Below, in pieces: positions 8,510 to 17,821 of a DNA stretch of 64,000 nt (positions within the stretch are counted from its first letter, which is position 1; each line of letters begins with the position of its first letter). Below the pieces are notes generated by a model that saw only the letters and a program-made list of their open reading frames with translations, made no database searches and was not told the DNA's origin. This DNA is from DATAUD01 sp036268455 (lineage in GTDB: Bacteria > Verrucomicrobiota > Verrucomicrobiia > Limisphaerales > Palsa-1400), in contig DATAUD010000111.1 of the NCBI GenBank assembly GCA_036268455.1, forward strand, positions 1 through 64,000, read 5' to 3'. The position numbers were made by a program, and so were the translations under genes.

Positions 8510-9817
8510 TTAGGACCATCTCTTCGCGTGGTCCGCGAGGGCGGCAACCCAAGCATCCGACGGCTCATCAATCGGAGCGACCTTTCGACGCCTCTGGCAG
8601 AGGGACTCGGAAAATGCGAGAACCCATTTTTTGGCAAAGTTGCTCGGCGTTATCCCTGTTGCACGTGACGCTTGAGATTTTATCCACACATCGAAGCTCT
8701 GAATGTAAATCTTGACCCCATGTAGCTGCTCGATCTCCGTGACCCGCGTTTGGATTTCGTCTTTCAAGTTTGGTTCTGAGTCGACTACGAAACCAACGAT
8801 CTCGGTCTCCGAATGATCCTCCAGCTTTTCATTTACCTCGTCCAGTTCGTCGCGAAGGTATGGCTTGCCATACTTGGCATCCCAAGCCTCGAGGATCTCT
8901 AAACCTCCTGTTTTCGTGATCACCTCAATGTCGCCGATGTTACCGTGCTTTTTGTTGGCGGACCTCATTTGGCATAATGGCTTCAAAACGCCGCCAAACA
9001 CTTTGTGCGTGGCCAGCACTTGAAATAAAGCGTGCATCGAAATTTCAAATACTCGAGCTGAGTAAGGAGAACTATCGACGTACGTGCGAATGAACCTAAG
9101 GGCATCCTCCAACGTTCGAAGTTTTCGCAGGCTGCCTTTGACAGCTTGGATTGCCTCGTTCGCTAACTCTTTAAACTTGTCCGACCGATTGAGCAATAGG
9201 CCTATCAAGTGACGAAGCGCTTCATCCGGCTTTATCTCACTAGTTTCTATAAGGTCCACAAGCTCAATCCATTCTGTGCGGGCGCCTCGGATTGCAGCCT
9301 TGTATAGCTTGCTATAAGGGTAGTTTTCGGCGAGAGATCGGGTCATCATGAAACCATCCGCGTTCAGTTTCAACAAATTGAAATGGCGAAGAATGGGTGT
9401 AATATGGTTCTTATCCAGCACCCGCATGGGAACGCCTTCGGCCCAGGAGAAATTGCTGCCTCCTCCTCCCGCCTTGTGTAGGCGAACACTCTGCTCAGGC
9501 ACGAGTGCTTTGACGCACAATTGAAGAACCGTCAGACCGACAAGTGCGCGTCCAACTTCACTCGTCACGGAGTCAACTAATTTAGACAATAATTCTGCAT
9601 GACGTAAGTCCAGCGAGTCCACACCTGCTGTAGGGCTTTGGCTCGCCTCTATAATCTTTTTAAGATAACCGCCTTCCAAACCATCCTTTATCCTCTTAAG
9701 CCTAAGTTTGGCGTCGGCAGATGGATTACCCTCATCGAAGCACTCGGGGTCCTTATCACAGTTAAATAAGACCGATTGAGTCAAGTAAACTTCTAGTCTG
9801 GGGGTTTTCTCACTCAT
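8510..9817 (-). CDS. Putative type II restriction endonuclease (PD-(D/E)xK) paired with the cytosine methyltransferase
   Basis: A 435-residue protein whose start overlaps the methyltransferase stop by 8 bases (9810-9817), the arrangement expected for a restriction-modification pair. I do not recognise a named restriction family. In the C-terminal half, GNIGDIEV (Asp296) is followed by LEILEAWDAKYGK, giving Asp313-x-Lys315, a good match to a PD-(D/E)xK nuclease core. Acidic and helical segments precede it, and the N-terminal 280 residues are helical with no clear motif (GGGGSNFSWAEGVPMR stands out). The catalytic assignment is by pattern only. Function is inferred mainly from position; a methyl-dependent or accessory role is possible. 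GC content is lower than in flanking housekeeping genes, suggesting acquisition by transfer. Confidence 0.7.
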   Translation of the reverse strand: MSEKTPRLEVYLTQSVLFNCDKDPECFDEGNPSADAKLRLKRIKDGLEGGYLKKIIEASQSPTAGVDSLDLRHAELLSKLVDSVTSEVGRALVGLTVLQLCVKALVPEQSVRLHKAGGGGSNFSWAEGVPMRVLDKNHITPILRHFNLLKLNADGFMMTRSLAENYPYSKLYKAAIRGARTEWIELVDLIETSEIKPDEALRHLIGLLLNRSDKFKELANEAIQAVKGSLRKLRTLEDALRFIRTYVDSSPYSARVFEISMHALFQVLATHKVFGGVLKPLCQMRSANKKHGNIGDIEVITKTGGLEILEAWDAKYGKPYLRDELDEVNEKLEDHSETEIVGFVVDSEPNLKDEIQTRVTEIEQLHGVKIYIQSFDVWIKSQASRATGITPSNFAKKWVLAFSESLCQRRRKVAPIDEPSDAWVAALADHAKRWS

Positions 9818-11786
9818 CGGCGGTTACCATTGATTTTCTGACCTGAACACTCATTGGATTCAAAGTTGGGAACGAGTAAGGAATCAGGTAGCTGCCCTCC
9901 GGAATCTGGGGGTTGGTGCTATTGTTTCTCGCCTCGTATGCCAGTGATCTGAGCCATAGCATTATCTCTATAACCTCTTCTTCGTCGCATCCCCACAGGC
10001 GGGCGATCTCTCTCTCGGTTAGTATCTCGCGTGTTCCAATGCCTTCCACAACTTTTTTCAAGGTCTTCCAATTTCGATGATCGTCTCCACGGATTTTCAT
10101 TTCGCATGAGAACTTAGGTCGATATTGGTAATATTCACAGAGCTGTACGAGGTCGGCTTTAACAAGCAGTCTAGCAAGTTCGGATTCAAAGGTTTTCCAA
10201 ACGCCGACAAAAACGTCTGGCTCCAACGTCCCACCAATCAGTTTGACTGTTCGCTGCCCGAGAGCCCATTCTCGATCATAATCGCTGGTGAGCAAAATTT
10301 CAAATGCACTTGCTGCCGAAAAATGCTTTGCTTTTGCAACATCCACACGAACAATCCAGCCGTCAGCGGCCGCGACAGATTGAATAACCAGAGATCCGTC
10401 TTCGCATTGTGTCCAGCTAAAATCTTGACCGATCCTGGCCTTTCCAGACCTCTTGACCATATCGTCATTCGCCTGCTTACGCGCCTTCTGGCCGTTGAGG
10501 GCGACGGAAGCTTTATTTCGGTAAACGGAAGTTAACCCGCGTTTCCGCATTCGGAAACCCAGCTTCTCCCCTTCGTGCAGCAACGGCAACCTCGACGGCG
10601 GTGCGATTCCGAAAATCTGTTCGAGAATCGCCAATGCAAGAACCCTCGCGGCTTGAGGCGGAACCGAATTGCCAATCTGGTGAATAGCAACCTGCCGACC
10701 ACCCTCAAGGAGGTAATGATCCGGAAAAGTTTGAAGCCGTTTTAATTCAGAAATGCCGAAAGGCCTATTGTTCCAATGGAACGGCCCGGTGTACTGTCCC
10801 CCTTGAGCCTTAATTGTACGAACTGGGACCTTTGAGTCCGCCTTATACAAAAAATCGGAAAACTTCGACCGCCATGCAAAAATCGGTTGCGGATGTCCCA
10901 TTTTTTCCGTGAAAAAGCTGTAATTAAGGCCCTCTGGAATTTGGTCAAGAAGATGTCCGAACCGACCCCCCACCTTTGCTTCTTGTTCCTCCAAGGTTAA
11001 TAACGAACCATCAATCGCTTCAGCAGCGGTAATGTGTGGGGTTTCATCAGGTGAGTCCGGGCCATGTGTCGGAGCAGGAAAGAAAAAGCGCTTATCGAGG
11101 CTGCCAATAATGAACATTCTCTCACGGTGCTGCGGAACGCCGTAGTCCGCAGTGTCCAAAACACGGAACGCGAGGTTATATCCTGCAGCTTCAAAGGCGC
11201 TTTTGATGGAATGCCACGCTGTTCCCTGCTCAGCTCCCGTAATGCCATAGACGTTCTCAAAAAGGAAAGCCCGGGGCTTTAAGAGCTTCAAAAGTCGGAC
11301 GTATTCTTGAAACAATGTCCCCCGCTCATCCTGAGTACCTTGGACGCCTGCGGCACGACGCCCCGCTGCAGAAAATGACTGGCAAGGGGGGCCACCTAAC
11401 AGGAAGTCGATCCGAAGATCTGGGGTAGGTTGAAATTCACGAATGTCCAAGCAGGCGATCTCAGTGCCCTCTAGGTAACCACCAGGCATCGCGTTGGCTT
11501 TTAAGGTATTAGCGAATCGCTCATCTATCTCAACAGCACATTCAATTTGAAATCCAGCCTCATGAAATGCTATATCCAATCCGCCAGCACCAGAAAACAA
11601 GGAAAGAGTCCTTATTGGTGATTTAATTGCAGACCGAGCCCAAGTTTTGATGGCTTGTCCGAATCGGTCCGGCCAGTTCGGGCCCGAACGAACCCCGAGA
11701 AGTCGGCACAACTCTGCAAACGATCCCTCTTCAGACTCTACACTGTCCGTCTCGAATAGTGAACGTTGCATCGCCTGCATTCGCAT
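9810..11786 (-). CDS. DNA (cytosine-5-)-methyltransferase with long C-terminal extension
   Basis: Transfers a methyl group from SAM to cytosine C5 at a specific DNA site, protecting host DNA from the neighbouring nuclease. Motifs in order: I LSLFSGAGGLD (61-71), IV GGPPCQSFS with nucleophile Cys135, VI FENV (176-179), VIII QHRER (219-223), a target-recognition region, then KAQGGQYTGP and X QIGNSVPPQAA near residue 370. The catalytic core ends near 395. Residues about 400-658 form an extension not found in standard enzymes; it includes a segment near 590-620 (ILTEREIARLWGCDEEEV) that could be a winged helix. Alternative starts are Met3 and Met6. The first 58 residues before motif I are also extra. 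Recognition sequence cannot be read from the gene. Confidence 0.92.
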   Translation of the reverse strand: MRMQAMQRSLFETDSVESEEGSFAELCRLLGVRSGPNWPDRFGQAIKTWARSAIKSPIRTLSLFSGAGGLDIAFHEAGFQIECAVEIDERFANTLKANAMPGGYLEGTEIACLDIREFQPTPDLRIDFLLGGPPCQSFSAAGRRAAGVQGTQDERGTLFQEYVRLLKLLKPRAFLFENVYGITGAEQGTAWHSIKSAFEAAGYNLAFRVLDTADYGVPQHRERMFIIGSLDKRFFFPAPTHGPDSPDETPHITAAEAIDGSLLTLEEQEAKVGGRFGHLLDQIPEGLNYSFFTEKMGHPQPIFAWRSKFSDFLYKADSKVPVRTIKAQGGQYTGPFHWNNRPFGISELKRLQTFPDHYLLEGGRQVAIHQIGNSVPPQAARVLALAILEQIFGIAPPSRLPLLHEGEKLGFRMRKRGLTSVYRNKASVALNGQKARKQANDDMVKRSGKARIGQDFSWTQCEDGSLVIQSVAAADGWIVRVDVAKAKHFSAASAFEILLTSDYDREWALGQRTVKLIGGTLEPDVFVGVWKTFESELARLLVKADLVQLCEYYQYRPKFSCEMKIRGDDHRNWKTLKKVVEGIGTREILTEREIARLWGCDEEEVIEIMLWLRSLAYEARNNSTNPQIPEGSYLIPYSFPTLNPMSVQVRKSMVTADE

Positions 11787-12143
11787 CTTCAGTCTAGCCT
11801 TTAGTATTGTTCTTAAAACCGTACTCTACCTTAGATTCGAGAGCAAAGTTTGGACAGGGTGCCTTCAAAGCGAACCCCCAACAATCGTTGATCTAGCGTT
11901 GACACCGAAAGCCTCGCGCCGGAACCGTTCCGATCTTGCACGTTTGGACATCTTCGGAAGCAAGTCTAGCAATAATTATTGCGTTGGGAAGCGCTTTCTA
12001 AAACAAATCTCAGTTCACCTGATGGTGCAAACTCAATAAAAACTTGGGAATCGGGGAGTATGTTTCGCCAGAAAAGATCCATGAGAGCCATTCAAGATTA
12101 TCAATCTCATCGGGCCAATCCCTCTTCTGGCGGCCTCCAAGCT
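11787..12143. other. Intergenic region upstream of the restriction-modification operon
   Basis: About 357 bases between the start of the leftward methyltransferase gene and the stop of the leftward sensor kinase. It is more AT-rich than the flanks. Short frames exist on both strands but none shows a recognisable protein. It must contain the promoter of the restriction-modification operon; I see no convincing -35/-10 pair and no C-box-like repeat that would indicate a controller protein. I also see no strong terminator hairpin for the kinase transcript. Confidence 0.5.
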
Positions 12144-14021
12144 CTAACCTACGGTTGGGTTGCGGGGGAATTCGAGCGTGAATGTGGCACCCTTGCCCCA
12201 GCCGTCGCTCTGGACGCTTAATGAACCGCCCATTTCCTTCGCGGCAAGGGCGCCGCTGTGCAGTCCGAAGCCGTGCCCGGTCTTTCGCGTGGTAAAACCG
12301 TGCCCGAAAATCCGGACGAGATTTTCGGCGGGAATGCCCACACCGTTGTCAGCAACCGAGATTTTCACACGGTCGTCTCCACCCGTGGTGACCCGGATGG
12401 TCAGGATTTTTTCCGGCGGCTCGCCGTCATCCAGCGCGTATTTGGCGTTGCGAATCAGGTTCACCAGGATTTGCAAGGCCTTGTGTTTGTCCACATTGAC
12501 GGGCACGGCTCCCTGGTAGTCCCGGACAAGTTTGACGTTGTGGCGTTCCAAGGCTCCCCGATTCATGCGAATTGCATCCTCAACAAGGTCAATTACATTC
12601 AGGGATTCCGTGACACCGGAAACCCGCGCGTAATTCTGTTGCATGGCCACAATGTCCTTGATGTGTTCGACATAATTGCTGAGCGACGCCACTTCCCCAA
12701 GGATTTGCGTTTGCTCGTCCATCAGATGGACCGCCAGCGAAGACAAATAGCCGGGCAATTCCCGGCCCCTGGCGTCGTCGGCCAGAAACGCGGCGAGATC
12801 GTCTTTGTGCGCGTGCATGAGGTCAACCGCTTTGCCCAAATTGACCACGCGGGAGTTGCGCACTTTCCCTCCAATGACAGAGGCGGAAACATTGACGCTG
12901 TTAAGGACATTGCCGACATTGTGCAGGACGCTCGTGGCGACTTCGGCCATGCCCGCAAGACGGGAAGTTTCCAGCAATTGCTTGTGCAAATTTCTTACGC
13001 TTTCCTCAGCCCAAATGCGCTCGAATGCGCCGCTGCAATAATCCGCCAAAGTTTGCAGAAAATTCAGGTTATTGGCGCCGTAAGCTCCGGGAGTGTAACT
13101 GTGGATGGCCAATACCCCGGTTGACTTGGACTTCACTCGCAAAGGAACGCGCATGATGCAGGCGGAAGGGCGGGTTACATCGCCGTAGGGCTTCGCGTTT
13201 GGCTCCAGGCCTTCTTTCAAGATCAATTCCGCGCCTTTGTGCAACACGCGTCGGCAAGTTTGGCTGGGATGTTCCATTCCTTTTGAGGTGACATCCATCC
13301 GCCTGCCGTTAATGGTGTCGCATTCGAACACGGGACAAACCTGGTCGGTTTCCGGCGCATAGAGGTAGAGGGAGAAGGCGTCCCAGCCGAATAATTCATC
13401 GGCCACCCTCGCGATAATGCGGGCGGCCGCTTCCAGCGTCGTCGCCGAAAACAATTCCTGGCCCAATTTGGAAAACGCCACGGCGGAGATCTCCGCATGC
13501 TTGCGCTCGGTAATATCCTGCAACACACCCACCGAACAAGTTGGAAAACCGCTCTCGTTGAAGCTCTGCACCGAAGTATCCCCAATCCAGCGGCTCTTTC
13601 CCGCGCGGGTCGTTATATGCATGTCGCAGCGCCATTGTCTGACCTCGCCGGATTGGACCCGACGCGCCGCTTCCTCCCTGGAAAGCCCGGAAGTTTCACC
13701 GAGCATGACCGATTCGCGGATGATCTTCCGCCAAAGTTCGGGGTTTACTTCCTTTGGCTTATAGCCAATCAAGTCCTCAACGCCCTCTCCCATAAAGGTA
13801 TAGCTCCCCGAGCTGAAATCATAAAAATAAGGGACGGCGCCCGCGCCAGTAATCGCTTGGCGGTAAAGTTCCTCCGTTTGCTGGGGTGCCTCTGGCGTTG
13901 GCTGGATCGCGCCGTCCGGCATCTCGAGTTCGGCGAGCGAGCCACGTTCGTTGGAGCGGTTCATCCCATCCTTATCGGCAGAAAAGCGGCCTTGTTTAAG
14001 CCCGAAAGCGATGAATCTCAA
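12144..14021 (-). CDS. PAS-GAF sensor histidine kinase
   Basis: Cytoplasmic (no transmembrane segment seen) two-component sensor. Residues about 50-175 form a PAS domain ending VGVLQDITERKHAE, residues about 180-335 a GAF domain (AFSKLGQELFSATTLEAAARI), and the kinase core follows. The phospho-acceptor is His367 in SVLHNVGNVLNSV, an H-box of the LHNxxN type. The ATPase domain has the N box NLIRNAKYAL, G1 DNGVGI, F box FGHGFTTRKTGHGFGLHS and G2-like GKGATFTLEFP. An internal start at Met20 (MNRSNERGS) is as plausible as the first Met. It overlaps the aspartyl protease gene upstream by 4 bases (ATGA). No response regulator is encoded nearby, so its partner is unknown. Confidence 0.88.
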   Translation of the reverse strand: MRFIAFGLKQGRFSADKDGMNRSNERGSLAELEMPDGAIQPTPEAPQQTEELYRQAITGAGAVPYFYDFSSGSYTFMGEGVEDLIGYKPKEVNPELWRKIIRESVMLGETSGLSREEAARRVQSGEVRQWRCDMHITTRAGKSRWIGDTSVQSFNESGFPTCSVGVLQDITERKHAEISAVAFSKLGQELFSATTLEAAARIIARVADELFGWDAFSLYLYAPETDQVCPVFECDTINGRRMDVTSKGMEHPSQTCRRVLHKGAELILKEGLEPNAKPYGDVTRPSACIMRVPLRVKSKSTGVLAIHSYTPGAYGANNLNFLQTLADYCSGAFERIWAEESVRNLHKQLLETSRLAGMAEVATSVLHNVGNVLNSVNVSASVIGGKVRNSRVVNLGKAVDLMHAHKDDLAAFLADDARGRELPGYLSSLAVHLMDEQTQILGEVASLSNYVEHIKDIVAMQQNYARVSGVTESLNVIDLVEDAIRMNRGALERHNVKLVRDYQGAVPVNVDKHKALQILVNLIRNAKYALDDGEPPEKILTIRVTTGGDDRVKISVADNGVGIPAENLVRIFGHGFTTRKTGHGFGLHSGALAAKEMGGSLSVQSDGWGKGATFTLEFPRNPTVG

Positions 14022-14905
14022 TGTGTTTGAACAGTTGTCCTGTAGAAACCCGCGAAATAATTGCTTTCGGCCGGCGACGGCCCCGTGCTTCGTTGCTGGA
14101 GATACAGGGTGCGACGCGGAAAATCGAGCGTGACGAGGTTGCGGGAAAGAAAATGCAATCCAATCAAATTGCGCTCGCCATCGCCCGCCAGATAGAGATT
14201 AGTATAAACGTTGCCCCCAAAAACGCCGTCCGGATAACGGGCTTGACCCGGCGGTGGCGTGACGCCTGATGTCCATTGGCGGAAAAGCGGCTGTGTTAGG
14301 ACGCCGTCGAAGTTGCAGCCGGTATCGATCAATGAATCGAAGCCTCTGAGGCCAAGAAGGTTGTCGTTGACAAAAAAGCAGCCGCGAAGCGGTTTGATTG
14401 GAAAGGCCTGTCCTGGATTCTGCCCATTCAAATCGCTTGGTTCCAGGAAACGCAGTTTGTTTTCCACGAAATCGAACTGGAGGCAGTAATGACCCAGGCA
14501 ATCCATGCCCAGAATGCCAGCCACAGGGTGGCCGCGAAAATGAGCGGCCAAATCCTCCGTGGCCACGATTTTGCCGGTGCGCAATTGAACACCGCCCAAG
14601 AACAAGGGAGGCGCCTCAAAAACGCCGGAAATGGGCCAACGCGCTCCAACAAGGGGCTTCGATTTGGCTGGTTGCAACTTTCGTTCCCATGATTTGTCCA
14701 ACACCGTCAGAGTCGCGCCGGTATCCACGCCGAAAGGGTAGTCCTCCGCGCTGTCGGATCGGAGATTTACCCAAATGACATCGCCCCGGCCCGCGCTGGC
14801 GTTGAAGGGCGTTTCCGGAGGAAGGGCAACATCCTGCCCCAGCCCGCAACGCCCGAGCATCAAAAGGCCCGCGACCAAACTGAACCTGGCGCAGGACAAC
14901 CGCAT
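14018..14905 (-). CDS. Secreted retropepsin-like aspartyl protease family protein
   Basis: A 295-residue protein with an N-terminal export signal (hydrophobic LVAGLLMLG, with Cys20 nearby but no canonical lipobox). Two DTG motifs, FGVDTGATLTVLD (Asp61) and DSLIDTGCNFDGVL (Asp194), each followed by the hydrophobic-Gly context ILGMDCLG / NLIGLHFLSRN, indicate a pair of pepsin-like lobes rather than a single retropepsin unit that must dimerise. Function is likely a periplasmic protease, target unknown. It sits 3 bases after glmM and overlaps the sensor kinase by 4 bases, so all three genes are probably one transcript. Whether the protease and kinase act together is not shown by the sequence. Confidence 0.75.
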   Translation of the reverse strand: MRLSCARFSLVAGLLMLGRCGLGQDVALPPETPFNASAGRGDVIWVNLRSDSAEDYPFGVDTGATLTVLDKSWERKLQPAKSKPLVGARWPISGVFEAPPLFLGGVQLRTGKIVATEDLAAHFRGHPVAGILGMDCLGHYCLQFDFVENKLRFLEPSDLNGQNPGQAFPIKPLRGCFFVNDNLLGLRGFDSLIDTGCNFDGVLTQPLFRQWTSGVTPPPGQARYPDGVFGGNVYTNLYLAGDGERNLIGLHFLSRNLVTLDFPRRTLYLQQRSTGPSPAESNYFAGFYRTTVQTH

Positions 14906-14908
14906 AGG

Positions 14909-16288
14909 TTAACCCAATTCTTCCTTCAGAGCGCGCGCGATTTTTTGGTTCCATTGTTCCAGGACCGCCGCGTCCCGTCCTTCCAATAAAAGTCGCACTT
15001 TTGGTTCAGTCCCGGAGTAACGAAGCAAAATGCGGCCCCCGCGTGGTTTGAGTTCCGATTCCGCCAAGGCCACAAGCTTCGATACGCTTTCCAGCGTCTC
15101 CAACGGCTTTTTCTCGCGCACAACGATATTCGTCAACAGTTGCGGAAACCGCGTCCAACAGCGCGCCAATTCAGATAACGGCTTGTCCTGCGATTTCATG
15201 ATGCGAAGAATTTGCAGCGCGGCGATCAAACCGTCGCCTGTCGTGCTGTAATCGCGCACGATGATATGGCCGCTTTGCTCGCCGCCGAAATTGAGGTCAT
15301 CCTTCAACATCGCCGCGAGCACATTTTGGTCTCCAACCGCCGTTCGGATCGTTTTGCCTCCGGCCGATTGGATAACAGCGTCGAGTCCGGCGTTGCTCAT
15401 CACTGTCGTTACCACGGTATTGCCGGACAATGTTCCGCTGGCCAGACGTTCTAGCGCAATAATCGCCATTATGTCGTCGCCATCGATCAGCGTGCCGTTT
15501 TCGTCGCACAAAATGACCCGGTCGGCGTCGCCGTCGTGGGCCATTCCCAAATGCGCTTTGTGTTCGCGCACCAAACGGCAGAGATGTTCCGGATGCATTG
15601 ACCCGCAATCCTTGTTGATATTGCTTCCATCCGGTTGATCGCCATGAACAATCGCCTGCGCGCCCAATTCCCGCAGCACGCACGGCGTGGATTTATACGC
15701 CGCCCCATGCGCGCAATCGACCACGACACGCAAGCCGTCCAGGGTCAGATTGCGGGGGAAGGAGCTTTTGGCGAATTCAATGTAACGACCCAGGGCATCG
15801 TCGATGCGGACGGCCTTGCCGATTTCGCGCGCGGAAGGACGGATATTTTCGATCTCCCCGCTGAACACCAATTCCTCGATGCGGTTTTCAATCACATCAT
15901 CGAGTTTGTAACCATCGGCGTGGAAAAATTTGATCCCGTTATCGTCGTAAGGATTATGAGACGCCGTAATCACGATCCCCGCGTCCGCCCGCAGGCTGCG
16001 CGTCACATATGCAACGCCCGGCGTCGGCAACGGCCCGATGAACAGCACATCGACCCCCATGGACAAAACGCCGGACGAAAGGGCGTTTTCGAGCATGTAA
16101 CCGGAGAGGCGTGTATCTTTGCCAATGACGATCTTATGTTTGCCCCGTCCGCGGGATTCCGATTCAAAGTTTTTGAAGACGTGGGCCGCCGCCTGGCCCA
16201 GCTTGAGGGCGGTCTCGGCGGTCACCGGTTCGACGTTGGCGGTGCCGCGCACCCCATCGGTGCCAAAGATTTTCTTGGTGCGACTCAT
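14909..16288 (-). CDS. glmM: Phosphoglucosamine mutase (GlmM)
   Basis: Converts glucosamine-6-phosphate to glucosamine-1-phosphate for UDP-GlcNAc, peptidoglycan and lipopolysaccharide synthesis. Family signatures are intact: N-terminal FGTDGVRG, catalytic phosphoserine Ser110 in TASHNPYDDNGIKFF, metal loop HDGDADRVILCD, sugar-binding GGEQSGHII, and phosphate-binding RYSGTEPKVR near the C-terminus. Length 459 is normal. It is the first gene of the leftward glmM - protease - kinase run and is divergent from atpD, sharing a 126-base intergenic region. Confidence 0.96.
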   Translation of the reverse strand: MSRTKKIFGTDGVRGTANVEPVTAETALKLGQAAAHVFKNFESESRGRGKHKIVIGKDTRLSGYMLENALSSGVLSMGVDVLFIGPLPTPGVAYVTRSLRADAGIVITASHNPYDDNGIKFFHADGYKLDDVIENRIEELVFSGEIENIRPSAREIGKAVRIDDALGRYIEFAKSSFPRNLTLDGLRVVVDCAHGAAYKSTPCVLRELGAQAIVHGDQPDGSNINKDCGSMHPEHLCRLVREHKAHLGMAHDGDADRVILCDENGTLIDGDDIMAIIALERLASGTLSGNTVVTTVMSNAGLDAVIQSAGGKTIRTAVGDQNVLAAMLKDDLNFGGEQSGHIIVRDYSTTGDGLIAALQILRIMKSQDKPLSELARCWTRFPQLLTNIVVREKKPLETLESVSKLVALAESELKPRGGRILLRYSGTEPKVRLLLEGRDAAVLEQWNQKIARALKEELG

Positions 16289-16351
16289 TTTAATCTAAAA
16301 TGGAGAGGGCAAGCGCAAATGACAAGGGAACAAATTGCCCCATTCCCAGCC

Positions 16352-16380
16352 TTGACACGTCCGCCTCGGTTCTCTTAGAT
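16352..16380 (+). promoter_or_regulatory. Sigma70-type promoter upstream of atpD
   Basis: TTGACA at 16352-16357, a 17-base spacer, then TTAGAT at 16375-16380. This is a consensus -35 with ideal spacing and a fair -10. Transcription would start near 16387, leaving a short leader with a purine-rich AGGAAAAG ribosome site ahead of the atpD ATG at 16415. Prediction by pattern only. Confidence 0.6.
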
Positions 16381-16414
16381 TCTCCGCTCTTTCAGGAAAA
16401 GCTGATTTTACAAC

Positions 16415-17821
16415 ATGAATAAAGGCAAAATCGTGCAAGTCATCGGGCCGGTCGTCGATATCGAGTTTCCCGATAGCCTGCCTTCCATTTATAACGCCGT
16501 CACCGTCGATTTTGACGTTCCCGGCGCGGGCAAAACCAAACTGACCCTCGAAGTTCAACAGCACCTCGGCGATAACTGGGTTCGCTCTGTCGCAATGTCC
16601 AGCACTGAGGGCCTTAAGCGCGGCCTCGAAGTCACCGATACCGGCGCTCCCATCTCGATGCCCGTCGGGCCTGGGGTCATGGGCCGCGTATTCGATGTGA
16701 CCGGCAATCCCGTGGATGAACGCGGGCCGGTCACCGCCGAGAAATATTATCCCATTCATCGCGCCGCCCCGCCGCTCGTTGATCAATCCACTTCCCCGGC
16801 CGTCCTCACCACTGGCATCAAGGTAATCGATCTTATTTGCCCCTTCCTCAAAGGCGGCAAAGTCGGGGCATTCGGGGGCGCAGGCGTCGGCAAAACCGTC
16901 GTCATCATGGAATTGATCAATAACATCGCCAAGCTCCACGGGGGTGTTTCCGTATTCGCCGGCGTCGGCGAACGGACGCGCGAGGGCAACGATCTTTACC
17001 ACGAAATGTCCGAGGCCGATGTCATCAAGCAGAAGAATCTCAGCGAATCGAAAATCGCCCTCGTGTACGGCCAGATGAATGAGCCACCCGGCGCTCGCTT
17101 GCGCGTCGCCTTGTCCGGCCTTGCGATCACGGAATATTTCCGCGACGAAAAGAATCAGGACGTGCTGTTGTTCATCGATAACATTTTCCGCTTCTCGCAA
17201 GCGGGATCGGAAGTCTCCGCGTTGCTCGGCCGCACTCCCAGCGCCGTCGGTTATCAGCCCACTTTGGCCGCTGAAATGGGCGATTTGCAGGAACGCATTA
17301 CTTCGACCAAGAAAGGCTCGATCACCTCCTTCCAGGCCGTCTATGTGCCTGCGGACGACCTGACCGACCCCGCTCCGGCGACCACCTTCGCGCATTTGGA
17401 TGCCACCATCGTGTTGGAGCGTTCGATTGCCGAACTGGGCATTTTCCCGGCGGTGGATCCGCTCGCTTCCAATTCCCGCGCATTGACCCCGGAAATCGTT
17501 GGCCAGGAACATTACGATGTCGCTCGCGGCGTCCAAAAAGTGCTCCAACGCTACAAGGATTTGCAGGACATCATCGCGATTCTCGGAATGGACGAACTTT
17601 CGCCCGACGACCGGTTGACGGTCTTCCGCGCCCGCAAAATCCAGCGTTTCCTCAGCCAGCCTTTCACAGTTGCGCAAGTCTTTACCGGCCGCGAAGGCAA
17701 GCAGGTTCCTGTGGCGGAAACCGTTCGCGGCTTCAAGGAGATTCTCGACGGCAAGCACGACGATGTCTCCGAAGGCAACTTCTACATGAAGGGCGGCATC
17801 GACGAAATTAAAGAGGCTTAA
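16415..17821 (+). CDS. atpD: F1Fo ATP synthase subunit beta
   Basis: Catalytic subunit of the F-type ATP synthase on the cytoplasmic face of the inner membrane. The P-loop GGAGVGKT is at residues 154-161, followed by FAGVGERTREGNDLYHEM, VYGQMNEPPGAR, the Walker B region LLFIDNIFRFSQAGSEVSAL and the terminal ...ILDGKHDDVSEGNFYMKG. Length 468 is standard. Its TAA overlaps the atpC ATG by one base (TAATG). The alpha, gamma, delta and Fo genes do not precede it, so the operon is split; the promoter just upstream supports independent transcription. Confidence 0.98.
   Translation: MNKGKIVQVIGPVVDIEFPDSLPSIYNAVTVDFDVPGAGKTKLTLEVQQHLGDNWVRSVAMSSTEGLKRGLEVTDTGAPISMPVGPGVMGRVFDVTGNPVDERGPVTAEKYYPIHRAAPPLVDQSTSPAVLTTGIKVIDLICPFLKGGKVGAFGGAGVGKTVVIMELINNIAKLHGGVSVFAGVGERTREGNDLYHEMSEADVIKQKNLSESKIALVYGQMNEPPGARLRVALSGLAITEYFRDEKNQDVLLFIDNIFRFSQAGSEVSALLGRTPSAVGYQPTLAAEMGDLQERITSTKKGSITSFQAVYVPADDLTDPAPATTFAHLDATIVLERSIAELGIFPAVDPLASNSRALTPEIVGQEHYDVARGVQKVLQRYKDLQDIIAILGMDELSPDDRLTVFRARKIQRFLSQPFTVAQVFTGREGKQVPVAETVRGFKEILDGKHDDVSEGNFYMKGGIDEIKEA

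Noticed and set aside
13223..13635. Small frames antisense or out of frame within the sensor kinase as extra genes
   Set aside because: They lack starts with ribosome sites and overlap the PAS/GAF coding region, which is continuous.
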